From: JAUHXS01 sp965213575 | GTDB taxonomy: Bacteria > Bacteroidota > Bacteroidia > Chitinophagales > JAUHXS01 | NCBI GenBank assembly: GCA_965213575.1 | Contig: CBDBZN010000027.1 | Location: 1 to 58,991 of the forward strand | Direction of reading: 5' to 3' | Length of the DNA: 58,991 nucleotides | In this document: piece by piece, positions 37,895 to 46,166 of the stretch | Layout: the number at the start of each line of letters is the position of its first letter | How positions within the stretch are numbered: the stretch's first letter is position 1 | The notes under the pieces: generated by a model | The model's input: only the letters and a program-made list of their open reading frames with translations | Databases searched by the model: none | What the model was told of the DNA's origin: nothing | Program-made: the position numbers and the translations under genes

Positions 37895-38508
37895 TTAATT
37901 TTTATTCACTAATGGACAAGCAACCATTTTCCTTTTAAATGGTTCATATTTTTTTTGCTTGGTTTTTTTGTGTTTCTCTCGTTCATATTTAAATGTTATC
38001 TCCCGATACATACCCATAGAAGCATCATTCGTTTTTTGAACGGTAGTATAACCATCGAAATGGCTATAATTAAATCTTTCTTCATAAAAAATATGTTGCT
38101 TTTTCATTTTGCTTTTAAATCCAATCCCCAAGAAAAGCCACTAAAGGAGGTGCCTGACTCATCGAACCGGATATTTGCTGTATTATACCCTACAGTTGCA
38201 TATAATTGCAGCATTTCTAAGTTGATCAGTATCACTTGCGCACTAAATCTAAAAGCAGCCCCACTTAAAGTTTTAGAAGTATTGAAGAACTTAGTAAATT
38301 GTGTATAATCAGTAGTAAATTGAAATTTATCACTAAAAGGAATAACCATTTTAAACGTTGGGGTAGTAACATGAATTCCCTCCGGACCATTGATCGTATT
38401 CATAGCTAGGCCTAAGCCCAATGTAAGCTCTTTTTCTTTTATGGTTTGAGAAGAGAGATTTAAAAACATTAATCCCATGCAGATCATACTAATTATTTGC
38501 TTTTCCAT
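37895..38508 (-). CDS. Small outer-membrane beta-barrel-like protein, one frameshift
   Basis: The first frame (38508-38104) has a signal peptide (MEKQIISMICMGLMFLNLSSQ) and alternating beta strands (ELTLGLGLAMNTI, KFQFTTDYTQFTKF, MLQLYATVGYNTANI, SGFSWGL). A one-base shift near 38125-38135 leads into GIGFKSKMKKQHIFYEERFNYSHFDGYTT… to 37895. This is the expected penultimate hairpin of an OprF/Omp-like small barrel. Without correction the barrel lacks its last strands. Beyond the barrel pattern I can assign no function. Confidence 0.6.
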
Positions 38509-38654
38509 ATTAAATGCTTTTGTACACTACAATGATCGACATATTACATATTTTAATCAAATACTAAAATGTATAGGTGTGGAATCAACATTCTCAAATT
38601 CTTATGTTTTTATATTTCCCATTTTGTATTTTAGCATCTGATCAAAATTATGAT

Positions 38655-39419
38655 ATGAAATTAGTTTCTTGGAATGTAAACGGAATTAGAGCGACGATTA
38701 AAAAAGGTTTTAAGGAAATATTAGAAGATATAAATCCTGATATCATTGGTTTGCAAGAAACTAAAGCCAATATTGACCAAACTAGGGAAGCGCTTCAAAA
38801 CATCGATGGCTATCATGTATTTATAAATGACTCTAAAGCTCGAAAGGGATACTCAGGTACTGCTATATTAACTAAAGAAAAACCAAATAATGTATCCTAT
38901 GATATCATGGTGAATGAGCACGATAGTGAAGGGCGAGTAATTACAGCTGAATATCCGGATTTTTATTTAGTAAATGTTTATGTGCCAAATTCAGGTTCAG
39001 AACTCCGCCGCTTAGATTACAGATCAACATGGGACGAAGCGTTTACTAATTATTTATTTAATTTGGGGAAGGTAAAGAAGGTAATTGTAACCGGAGACTT
39101 TAATGTGGCTCATCAACCCATTGACTTAGCAAGGCCCGAATCAAATTACAATAAATCATCCGGTTATACGCAAGTCGAGATAGATGGTTTCAAAAATTTA
39201 TTACAAAAAAATGCCTTTGTTGATACATTTCGGCATTTACATCCCGAAAAAGAAACGTATTCTTATTGGAATCAGCGCTTTCGTGCTCGTGATAGAAATA
39301 TAGGCTGGCGGATTGACTATTTTTTAGTGCCTCAGCAAATGATGCTATCCGTAAAATCAGCATTTATCTTAAATGAGGTACATGGCTCCGATCATTGCCC
39401 GGTTGGAATAGAAATTTAA
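38655..39419 (+). CDS. xth: Exodeoxyribonuclease III / AP endonuclease
   Basis: This Mg-dependent enzyme acts in base-excision repair (3'-exonuclease and AP endonuclease). The start at 38655 gives MKLVSWNVNGIRATIKKGF, the family N-terminus with the catalytic Asn, and about 254 aa. The upstream ATG at 38577 would add 26 unrelated residues. Motifs are DIIGLQETKA (metal Glu), NVYVPNSG, VTGDFNVAH (Asp/Asn), GWRIDYF and the C-terminal SDHCPVGIEI with the catalytic His. Confidence 0.95.
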   Translation: MKLVSWNVNGIRATIKKGFKEILEDINPDIIGLQETKANIDQTREALQNIDGYHVFINDSKARKGYSGTAILTKEKPNNVSYDIMVNEHDSEGRVITAEYPDFYLVNVYVPNSGSELRRLDYRSTWDEAFTNYLFNLGKVKKVIVTGDFNVAHQPIDLARPESNYNKSSGYTQVEIDGFKNLLQKNAFVDTFRHLHPEKETYSYWNQRFRARDRNIGWRIDYFLVPQQMMLSVKSAFILNEVHGSDHCPVGIEI

Positions 39420-39435
39420 TTAGCTGATTATTTTA

Positions 39436-39459
39436 TTTGCCAATTAGCTAATTGGCAAA
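39436..39459. terminator. Palindrome at the xth/thiL convergence, weak terminator candidate
   Basis: TTTGCCAATTA and TAATTGGCAAA pair perfectly around GC (39436-39459), overlapping the thiL stop. The 2-nt centre and lack of a long T tract on either side make terminator function uncertain. Confidence 0.45.
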
Positions 39460-40491
39460 CCCATCCCATCCTTGTGCTAACAAATCATGGGTAGTACCTG
39501 ATTTTGTATGAATATTAATTCCATCTTTTTCCTTTGTTATTTTTCCGATAGGTGTTATAGCCGGGAAGTTTTTGATTTTATCGAGATCTTTAGGGTTAAT
39601 TGTAAATAATAATTCATAATCCTCTCCCCCACTTAAAGCACATAAAGTAGGGTCAATACTAAAAGTTTGTACCGCTAAGTCTATTACTTCCTGATTAATG
39701 GGCAAAGCTGCTTCATCTACTAGGGCACCAACATTTGATTGTTGGCAAATATGCTTTATTTCAGATGCAAGCCCATCAGATATATCGATCATCGCGGTAG
39801 GTTTGATATTCTGATTATTAAAAAATTCGATAATATCTTTTCTCGCTTCAGGTTTTAATATTTTCTCCACGATGTATTCATGCCCTTGTAATTCCGGTTG
39901 CATATTTTTATCAGCTAAATAAACCTCTTTTTCTCTTTCCAACAGTTGAAGGCCCAAATATGCACCTCCTAATTCTCCCGATACACATATTATATCTCCT
40001 TCTTGAGCACCATTTCGATAAATAATATCTTTTTCTTTTGCTTTGCCTATGGCAGTAACACTAATTATTAAACCTTTAAGTGATGCGGTAGTATCACCAC
40101 CTATCAAATCAACTCCATAGTTATCACAGGCTAACTTTATTCCGCTGTACAATTCATCCAAAGCTTCTACAGAGTATCGGTTTGATACAGCAATGGATAC
40201 TGTAATTTGTTCAGGCACAGCATTCATAGCATATACATCCGATAGATTTACGATCACACTTTTATACCCTAAATGTTTTAGAGGCGTATACATCATATCA
40301 AAATGAATGCCCTCAATCAACATATCTGTAGTGATAATTATGCATTCTTTGCCGGCCTTTATAACCGCAGCATCATCACCGATTCCTTTAAGTGTTGAGT
40401 TATTTTTAATAGTAATCTCTTTAGTAAGCTTTTCTATCAATGCAAATTCTCCAAGTTGACTGATTTCTGTCCGAGTTTCTTGTTTTTCCAT
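39448..40491 (-). CDS. thiL: Thiamine-monophosphate kinase
   Basis: This enzyme phosphorylates thiamine monophosphate to the cofactor thiamine diphosphate, the coenzyme of SucA. From the ATG at 40491 (MEKQETRTEISQLGEFALIE) it has 347 aa, the family length; the ATG at 40590 would add non-family residues. Motifs are IGDDAAVI, TTDMLIEGIHFDMMY, GVDLIGGDTTASL, GELGGAYLGLQLL, IDISDGLASEI and ALSGGEDYELLF. No TPP riboswitch-like element is visible upstream. Confidence 0.95.
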   Translation of the reverse strand: MEKQETRTEISQLGEFALIEKLTKEITIKNNSTLKGIGDDAAVIKAGKECIIITTDMLIEGIHFDMMYTPLKHLGYKSVIVNLSDVYAMNAVPEQITVSIAVSNRYSVEALDELYSGIKLACDNYGVDLIGGDTTASLKGLIISVTAIGKAKEKDIIYRNGAQEGDIICVSGELGGAYLGLQLLEREKEVYLADKNMQPELQGHEYIVEKILKPEARKDIIEFFNNQNIKPTAMIDISDGLASEIKHICQQSNVGALVDEAALPINQEVIDLAVQTFSIDPTLCALSGGEDYELLFTINPKDLDKIKNFPAITPIGKITKEKDGINIHTKSGTTHDLLAQGWDGFAN

Positions 40492-40602
40492 ATGGCAAAG
40501 ATACATTGTACAGCTGAAGGATTCCAGCTTAAGAGCCGTAATCTTGTAAAGAACTACGATATCGCAAGCTTTATAGTTATATTTGTGCAAATATTATCCG
40601 GT

Positions 40603-41202
40603 TTGAAATTTTCAAGAGAAACGCTTTATCATTTATGTTTACTAACCTTATTAGGATTTAGTTTTTTAGGCGGATTACTTGTAGTCTTATTTCAAAAAAA
40701 AGTTTTTTTATCTCTTTTTCTAAATGCACCCAAAGGCGTATGGGAGCAATTATCAATTGGATTAATCTATGGAATTGCTTGTTCACTAATCGCTTTATTA
40801 ATAATTACACGAAGTTTTTTCAAAAATGAATACCTTTTTTTCGCAAATCTGATAAAAGTAGCAGATATAAAATTATATGATATTGCCTTCTTCTCATTTT
40901 GTGCAGGAGTGGGAGAAGAGATATTATTTAGAGGCGCCTTACAACCATGGCTAGGCATTTGGGTAACTGCAATTATATTTGTTGGCTTACATGGTTATTT
41001 AAATCCTAAGAATTGGCGATTAAGCATATATGGTATATTTATGATAATTGTAGTAGCGGGCTTCGGATATTTGTATGAAAGAGCCGGTTTGATCAGTGCT
41101 ATAGCTGCACACTTTATTATTGACGTAATTTTGTTCTTGTTTTTGAGATTTAAAACGCCTTCCAGCCCTATTGATCCTACTATAGTGCAAGAAAAAAACT
41201 GA
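40603..41202 (+). CDS. CPBP-family intramembrane metalloprotease
   Basis: This polytopic protein contains the three CPBP/Abi motifs: EEILFRGALQPWL (EExxxR), FVGLHGYLNP (His in motif 2) and HFIIDVILF (HxxxD). The family includes prenyl-protein-type proteases and immunity factors; the substrate here is unknown. The start is uncertain. ATGs at 40456 and 40492 would overlap or abut the divergent thiL start and give no family-like N-terminus, so I prefer the TTG at 40603 (LKFSRETLYHLCLLTLLGF, about 199 aa). It ends 2 bp before mnmE. Confidence 0.8.
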   Translation: MKFSRETLYHLCLLTLLGFSFLGGLLVVLFQKKVFLSLFLNAPKGVWEQLSIGLIYGIACSLIALLIITRSFFKNEYLFFANLIKVADIKLYDIAFFSFCAGVGEEILFRGALQPWLGIWVTAIIFVGLHGYLNPKNWRLSIYGIFMIIVVAGFGYLYERAGLISAIAAHFIIDVILFLFLRFKTPSSPIDPTIVQEKN

Positions 41203-41204
41203 AT

Positions 41205-42581
41205 ATGGAAACGATTGTAGCCATAGCAACCGGCCCTACTGCCGGAGCCATAAGTGTGATAAGGCTATCAGGAGATGATGCCATAACAATTTGTAATAGT
41301 TGTTTTAAAGAAAAAAATCTTACAAAGCAAAAATCGCACACTATTCATTTTGGAAAAATAATGGATGGCGACATAGTGATTGATGAAGTACTCGTTAGTC
41401 TTTTCATAGCTCCTAATTCCTATACCAGAGAAGATGTTATAGAAGTTTCTTGCCATGGATCGACCTATATTCAGCAAAAGATCATTGATCTATTTTTAAA
41501 AAAAGGCGCCCGGCTGGCTAAGCCCGGTGAATTTACGATGAGGGCTTTTCTTAATGGACAAATGGACCTGGCTCAAGCAGAAGCAGTGGCTGATTTAATT
41601 GCCGCCTCTACTAAACATCAACATGAAATAGCTATAAATCAAATGAGAGGTGGATTTACTTCTATATTAAATACCTTACGGGAAAAGCTAATTGAATTTG
41701 CCAGCTTAATTGAGTTAGAAAATGACTTTGGGGAGGAAGATGTGGAGTTTGCAGATAGAACAGCATTGATTAAACTCATTAAGCAAATACAAACTGTCAT
41801 TAGTGACTTAAAGCAATCTTTCCAATATGGCAATGCGATTAAAGAAGGTATTCCTGTAGCAATCGTTGGTAAACCGAATGTAGGCAAATCTACCTTACTT
41901 AATGTGCTGCTTAACGAAGAAAAGGCCATAATTAGCGATATTCCCGGCACCACGCGTGATATAATTGAAGATACAATACAGATTGAAGGCTTATTGTTTC
42001 GGTTCATTGATACCGCCGGTATTCGTGCTACCACTGATACCATAGAGTCAATTGGTATTAATAAAGCCAAAGAACAACTTAGCAAAGCTAAAATCGTGAT
42101 ATACATAGATGAGATTAATGAGAATATTGAAGAGATCATTGAAAATTATAAACAAATGGCCATAAATAATAGTCAAAAAAGCATCATCTTATTAAACAAA
42201 TCAGATGCTTTTCATCAATGCCATCAGTATGATATTGAAGAGGCGGTGAGCACCAAACTGAATAGAACTCCCACGCTGGCTATTTCTGCAAAAGAAAAAA
42301 CTAATATTGATAGACTTTTAGATTTTTTAGTCAACGTGGTAGAAGTTAACAAACCTTCTGAAAATAACCTCGTTGTGTCAAATATTCGTCATGTAGATGC
42401 TCTTGAGAAAACAGATGCAGCACTCAATAGTACATTAAATGGATTAGCAAATAATACATCAAGCGATCTAGTTGCTGTTGATATTAGACAGGCTTTGCAT
42501 TTCTTAGGTGAGATAACAGGCACTATTACGACTGAGGACTTACTGGATTCTATCTTTGGAAACTTTTGTATTGGAAAGTAA
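41205..42581 (+). CDS. mnmE: tRNA modification GTPase MnmE
   Basis: With MnmG this GTPase builds the cmnm5 group at U34 of tRNAs, the substrate later processed by MnmC-type enzymes such as the one at 27972. The 458-aa protein has an N-terminal tetrahydrofolate-binding domain (ETIVAIATGPTAGAISVIRLSG…) and helical regions around a G domain: GKPNVGKSTLLN (G1), GTTRDIIED (G2), DTAGIR (G3) and NKSD (G4). The C-terminus is the invariant FGNFCIGK, with the catalytic-site Cys. The final codons are part of the 25-bp repeat that bounds the mobile element, but the protein end is preserved. Confidence 0.97.
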   Translation: METIVAIATGPTAGAISVIRLSGDDAITICNSCFKEKNLTKQKSHTIHFGKIMDGDIVIDEVLVSLFIAPNSYTREDVIEVSCHGSTYIQQKIIDLFLKKGARLAKPGEFTMRAFLNGQMDLAQAEAVADLIAASTKHQHEIAINQMRGGFTSILNTLREKLIEFASLIELENDFGEEDVEFADRTALIKLIKQIQTVISDLKQSFQYGNAIKEGIPVAIVGKPNVGKSTLLNVLLNEEKAIISDIPGTTRDIIEDTIQIEGLLFRFIDTAGIRATTDTIESIGINKAKEQLSKAKIVIYIDEINENIEEIIENYKQMAINNSQKSIILLNKSDAFHQCHQYDIEEAVSTKLNRTPTLAISAKEKTNIDRLLDFLVNVVEVNKPSENNLVVSNIRHVDALEKTDAALNSTLNGLANNTSSDLVAVDIRQALHFLGEITGTITTEDLLDSIFGNFCIGK

Positions 42582-42588
42582 CCACTAC
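42564..42588 (+). repeat. attL-like repeat (mnmE terminus)
   Basis: These 25 bp encode the final Phe-Cys-Ile-Gly-Lys-stop of mnmE plus CCACTAC. They match 48464-48488 at 23 positions. Confidence 0.85.
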
Positions 42589-42702
42589 AAAACAAACCAC
42601 TCCAATTCTTATACAATACCTATAGTATTCAATAGTAACAGGTGCTTTAATCGAAAATGCAAAAACTGTTTGTTTTGCTTTGTTACTGATTTGTTTTGAA
42701 TA

Positions 42703-42752
42703 TATTTGTACCTCATTTGTACCTCAAACGGATTGAGCATAAATTTGTACCT
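42703..42752 (+). repeat. Three direct repeats ATTTGTACCTC, candidate recombinase arm sites
   Basis: ATTTGTACCTC occurs at 42703-42713, 42714-42724 and 42742-42752, about 115-165 bp inside the left boundary. A similar pair lies at 48405-48426, about 40-60 bp inside the right boundary. Subterminal direct repeats at both ends of an element are typical of accessory (arm) sites for a lambda-type integrase or its excisionase. Confidence 0.65.
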
Positions 42753-43663
42753 CAGTCCGATTTTTTTGGCACACCGTGGCACACCTAGACACACGAAAGA
42801 ATTAGGAGAACTAAGCTTTTTAGATTATTACAAACAGATTGCTAGAAAACGTAAGGGTTCAAATTATGATAATTGGATGGCTGCTTATCAATATTTAGAA
42901 ACTTTTGTAGATAAAGGGTTGAAATTTGCCAACCTGAATGAGAAGCTTATAAATGAATTTAAAGAATATTTGCTCACTACTCAAAGCTATAAACGTAAGA
43001 ATACTAAATTATCTCAGAATACGGCACTAGCATATTTTAATAAAGTTAAGGCTACTTTAAAACAAGCTTTTAAAGACGGCTACTTACAATATGATCTTAA
43101 CGGAAGGATTCCATCAATTAAAGAGGCAGAAACACGTAGGGAGTATCTTACATTGACTGAATTAAATAAACTTGTAAAGACTACCTTGTGAAAATGATTT
43201 ACTCAAACGTGCTGCTCTCTTTTCAGCTCTTACAGGATTAAGATTTGCAGATATTAAAAAGCTTACGTGGAGCGAAATAGAGTATGTAGAGCAACAAGGC
43301 TATTTTATTAAGTTCCAACAACAAAAAACTAAAGGAATGGAAACACAGCCTATTTCTGATCAGGCATATTCGTTATTAGGTGTAGCTACAGCACCAACTG
43401 ATAAGATTTTTAAGGAGTTAGAATATTCAGCTTACAACAACAAACACCTACTCAACTGGACTGAATTAGCAGGTATTGCTAAACACATTACTTTTCATTG
43501 TTTTAGACACACGTTTGCAACCTTGCAATTAGCAAAAGGAACAGATATTTATACAGTATCTAAAATGCTAGGACATAAGGAGCTGAAAACAACTCAAATT
43601 TATGCAAAGGTTGTTGACCAATCTAAGCGAGATGCAGCAGATAAAATTAAACTGGAGATATAA
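42706..43663 (+). pseudogene. Tyrosine recombinase (integrase), frameshifted and lacking its N-terminal domain
   Basis: Two frames form a phage-type integrase: a SAM-like core-binding domain (SFLDYYKQIARKRKGSNYDNWMAAYQYLETF…), then the catalytic domain with Arg in SALTGLRFADI, HxxR in FHCFRHTFATL and the His/Tyr pair in MLGHKELKTTQIYAKV. One extra base near 43184 breaks the frame: VKTTL-stop should read VKTPCENDLLKRAALFSAL. No ATG opens the gene. The only start is a TTG at 42706 inside the direct repeats, and the usual arm-binding N-terminal domain is absent. Its stop overlaps the next start (TAATG at 43661-43665). It presumably integrated the element at mnmE. Confidence 0.85.
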
Positions 43664-45294
43664 TGGAAAGCTATCTTAATAAAATTTTAGACAACTTTTC
43701 TGTTATTGACTTAATATCTAAAATTCAATTTGAATTTCAGAATGAAAATGACAGCTTACCGTCAAATTCTATAATTGAGTCTTTTACAAAAAAAGTGAAA
43801 GGTGAACTAATCGAAAGTATTAAAAGGCTTTCAGAAGATGAAAAAATAATATTTTTTGACCACATTCTAAAGAGTTATTCAAAAGAATACGGGGGAATAA
43901 AAAAATATTTTGCAGAGCAAATACAGCTAGACAATTTATATTCGCTATTTCCTCAATACAAAGATAAAAAACAATTTATGTTATCAGGGGAAGAATTTCT
44001 GAAGCTTGAAAATAAACATTCACTATACCCTTGTTTTCAATTAGTACTTACAGAAATACATATGTTTGTTGAACAGTTGAGTAGTAATTCGCAGACTCTA
44101 CAAACTAAAGCAAGCAATAGCCAACATAATAAAACTGAGCAGATAAATCATTTAAAATGTAAAAAACAAGTGAAAATACAGGGCATAATTGAGGAAATAA
44201 ATAATGCGTTCTTTAGACTTGAACAATACATGAATGGAGCTATATGCGAGTATCAATATTTTGGTTTTAATGAAGCATTTACAAAGCTATTCGATCAAAC
44301 AAAGAAGCCCGAAGACTTTACTTACAATAACTGTAGATTGATTGGTAAATACTGGCTGCTAACAGAGCAAATTAGAATTGATTTTGACAAAGGTAATTTC
44401 GAAAATATCGAAGCATGCGAAAATGAAATGTTCTGTGAAGATTGCGAAGAGATAATGTGTTTAAATTGGGAAAGGATTGACGAGTTTATTGAATTTTCAA
44501 CTCCTGATGAAATTGCAGAGAGTGATCACAGGCATTCAATAACTGATTTATTGAAAGACGACATTCTTAATTCAACTAAAATACCATTGTTATCTAATAC
44601 AAATGGAAAATTAGATTTTAAACAGCTTAACTCAATAAACGAAGGTGTAGAGAAAATGAAAGAAATAAATCCAGTATTTCTCGACCACATTACAAATGAT
44701 TGGATTGGTATGGCTAAAGCCAAAAAAGCTAATTACGAAAAAAATAAAGACCAGTGGCTCAAAGAACGACCTGAATGCGATGAGAAGATGTTTATTAGAA
44801 AGGAATTAGAAAAAATTGAAGCTGACTTAAAAGAGCCATTTACAGTTGGGGCTTATTTCGATCGATATGAAGGAATTGTTATGGACTATAGAGACTTTCT
44901 GCTTGATCGGGAAAAGAAAACTAGTTATAATTTTTCACAATTAATAATTGAAAAGTCACCTACTGATAAACAGAGTAGAACAAAGTCTCTATTATTAGAA
45001 AAGTTTAAAACGATGCATAATATAGGTTGGAATTATGCATTTCAATCTGAGACAGACTTTAACACCTTTGTTGATTTACTTACCTCATTCTTCGAACAAA
45101 AAGAATATACATTGCCTTTAGAGATAGCAACCAAGAATCGTATTACAACAAAACTTGCTAGTACTATAGGTGACATTTATTCTGAACTAGGAGAAACCCT
45201 TAAAACTGATAGCGAGTTCTTAAAATTAATAAAAATACTTTCCTGCTTTAAAAAGAAAGCAGATAAGGATATTATCAAAGCACTTCAGAGATAG
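43663..45294 (+). CDS. Unknown 543-aa protein of the mnmE-linked element
   Basis: I do not recognise this family. The protein is soluble and mostly helical. A cysteine cluster lies near 235-265 (EACENEMFCEDCEEIMCLNWE), and a charged helical middle includes HITNDWIGMAKAKKANYEKNKDQWLKE. The C-terminal domain (SLLLEKFKTMHNIGWNYAFQ… to …TTKLASTIGDIYSELGETLK…) resembles the tail of other uncharacterised Bacteroidota proteins found beside integrases. It is translationally coupled to the integrase, so it may act in excision, regulation or as cargo. The cysteine group could bind a metal, but the spacing fits no standard finger I know. Confidence 0.7.
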   Translation: MESYLNKILDNFSVIDLISKIQFEFQNENDSLPSNSIIESFTKKVKGELIESIKRLSEDEKIIFFDHILKSYSKEYGGIKKYFAEQIQLDNLYSLFPQYKDKKQFMLSGEEFLKLENKHSLYPCFQLVLTEIHMFVEQLSSNSQTLQTKASNSQHNKTEQINHLKCKKQVKIQGIIEEINNAFFRLEQYMNGAICEYQYFGFNEAFTKLFDQTKKPEDFTYNNCRLIGKYWLLTEQIRIDFDKGNFENIEACENEMFCEDCEEIMCLNWERIDEFIEFSTPDEIAESDHRHSITDLLKDDILNSTKIPLLSNTNGKLDFKQLNSINEGVEKMKEINPVFLDHITNDWIGMAKAKKANYEKNKDQWLKERPECDEKMFIRKELEKIEADLKEPFTVGAYFDRYEGIVMDYRDFLLDREKKTSYNFSQLIIEKSPTDKQSRTKSLLLEKFKTMHNIGWNYAFQSETDFNTFVDLLTSFFEQKEYTLPLEIATKNRITTKLASTIGDIYSELGETLKTDSEFLKLIKILSCFKKKADKDIIKALQR

Positions 45295-45363
45295 GGCTAA
45301 TAAAACAAACTAAAATAGGCATACCACAAATCCCACCTTTTATCCCGTAAATCCCATAACTAA

Positions 45364-45402
45364 CATTGCTAAAGAATCACAAACCAAAATTCTTTAGCAA
45401 TG
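45364..45402 (+). promoter_or_regulatory. Perfect inverted repeat over the start codon of the excisionase-like gene
   Basis: CATTGCTAAAGAAT (45364-45377) and ATTCTTTAGCAATG (45389-45402) are exact 14-bp complements around an 11-nt spacer. The ATG at 45400-45402 is the last triplet of the right arm. As DNA it is a good operator for the HTH protein. As RNA it would hide the start codon and ribosome site in a stem. Confidence 0.85.
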
Positions 45403-45750
45403 GAAAATTTAACATTCGATCAGTTACCCAAAGCGGTAATAACACTAACCAAAGAAGTTAGTGAATTGAAGCGTTTCTTATTAGAGAAACAAGAACAGTC
45501 AACAAATGAACAGCCTGATAGATGGCTCGATCTAAATGATCTAATAAAATACGATCCTGAAAAACGCACTAAATCCACTTGGTATAGTAAAATATCAAAA
45601 GGAGAAGTTCCATATCATAAGAGATTTAAAAAGGTTTATTTCTTAAAATCTGAAATTGATAATTGGTTAAAAAAAGGGAAATGTAAATCAAACACCGATA
45701 TTGAATTAGAAGCATATCAGTACTTTAAAAATGGAGGTGCAAAATGCTAA
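45400..45750 (+). CDS. Excisionase-like helix-turn-helix protein
   Basis: The 116-aa protein has an N-terminal coiled helix (QLPKAVITLTKEVSELKRFLLEKQ). A winged/MerR-like HTH of the element-excisionase type follows: WLDLNDLIKYDPEKRTKSTWYSKISKGEVPYHKRFKKVYFLKSEIDNWLKKG. Proteins of this kind control excision and often their own promoter. Its start codon lies within the 14-bp-arm inverted repeat. Its stop overlaps the next ATG (ATGCTAA at 45744-45750). Confidence 0.8.
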   Translation: MENLTFDQLPKAVITLTKEVSELKRFLLEKQEQSTNEQPDRWLDLNDLIKYDPEKRTKSTWYSKISKGEVPYHKRFKKVYFLKSEIDNWLKKGKCKSNTDIELEAYQYFKNGGAKC

Positions 45751-45911
45751 GAAATACCAAGGTTTTATATTTACTTAAAACCATAAATCAGTTAGAACCA
45801 CTCTCCGATAAGTGTGTTTTTCAATTAGCGTCTCGGTTTTCGATAAGCCCTTCAAACCTTAGCTTATTAATAAGTATCAAATTAAATAATGGAGGGTTTC
45901 ATGAAAACTAA
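45744..45911 (+). CDS. Small 55-aa HTH-like protein
   Basis: The ORF starts MLRNTKVLYLLKTINQLE behind a GGAGGT ribosome site (45733-45738). It overlaps the end of the excisionase-like gene and the start of the next one. LSDKCVFQLASRFSISPSNLSLLIS looks like a helix-turn-helix. Coupling on both sides argues that it is real despite its size. The role is presumably regulatory, but that is inference. Confidence 0.5.
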   Translation: MLRNTKVLYLLKTINQLEPLSDKCVFQLASRFSISPSNLSLLISIKLNNGGFHEN

Positions 45912-46161
45912 TACTAGAACCAATCAGCTCAATATGGTTTATCAGTATTTAAAGCAACATACCGCTTCACGTTTTATGGTTGCAGTGCAGACTTCTATTC
46001 CAGTACAAAACGTCTGTAGGTACATTAAAATGCTTCGTGATGAAAACAGGGTTGGAGTGTACAAAATAGATAAATGCGGAATTACTGGCGAATGGGTAGA
46101 AATACTAACGACTAACCCAGACTTGTTTCCAAAATCAAATCAATTAAGCTTCTTTGATTAG
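45901..46161 (+). CDS. Small winged-helix protein
   Basis: From the ATG at 45901, with GGAGGG just upstream, the protein has 86 aa: MKTNTRTNQLNMVYQYLKQHTASRFMVA… then VQNVCRYIKMLRDENRVGVYKI, a winged-helix DNA-binding pattern. The tail NQLSFF is common in small Bacteroidota element proteins. It lies 5 bp before the replication-type gene and is a likely regulator of it. Confidence 0.65.
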   Translation: MKTNTRTNQLNMVYQYLKQHTASRFMVAVQTSIPVQNVCRYIKMLRDENRVGVYKIDKCGITGEWVEILTTNPDLFPKSNQLSFFD

Positions 46162-46166
46162 GAAAG

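Noticed and set aside
39448..40602. TPP riboswitch or other RNA element near thiL
   Set aside because: The short gap upstream of thiL has none of the conserved TPP aptamer sequences I would expect (CTGAGA, ACCTGA).
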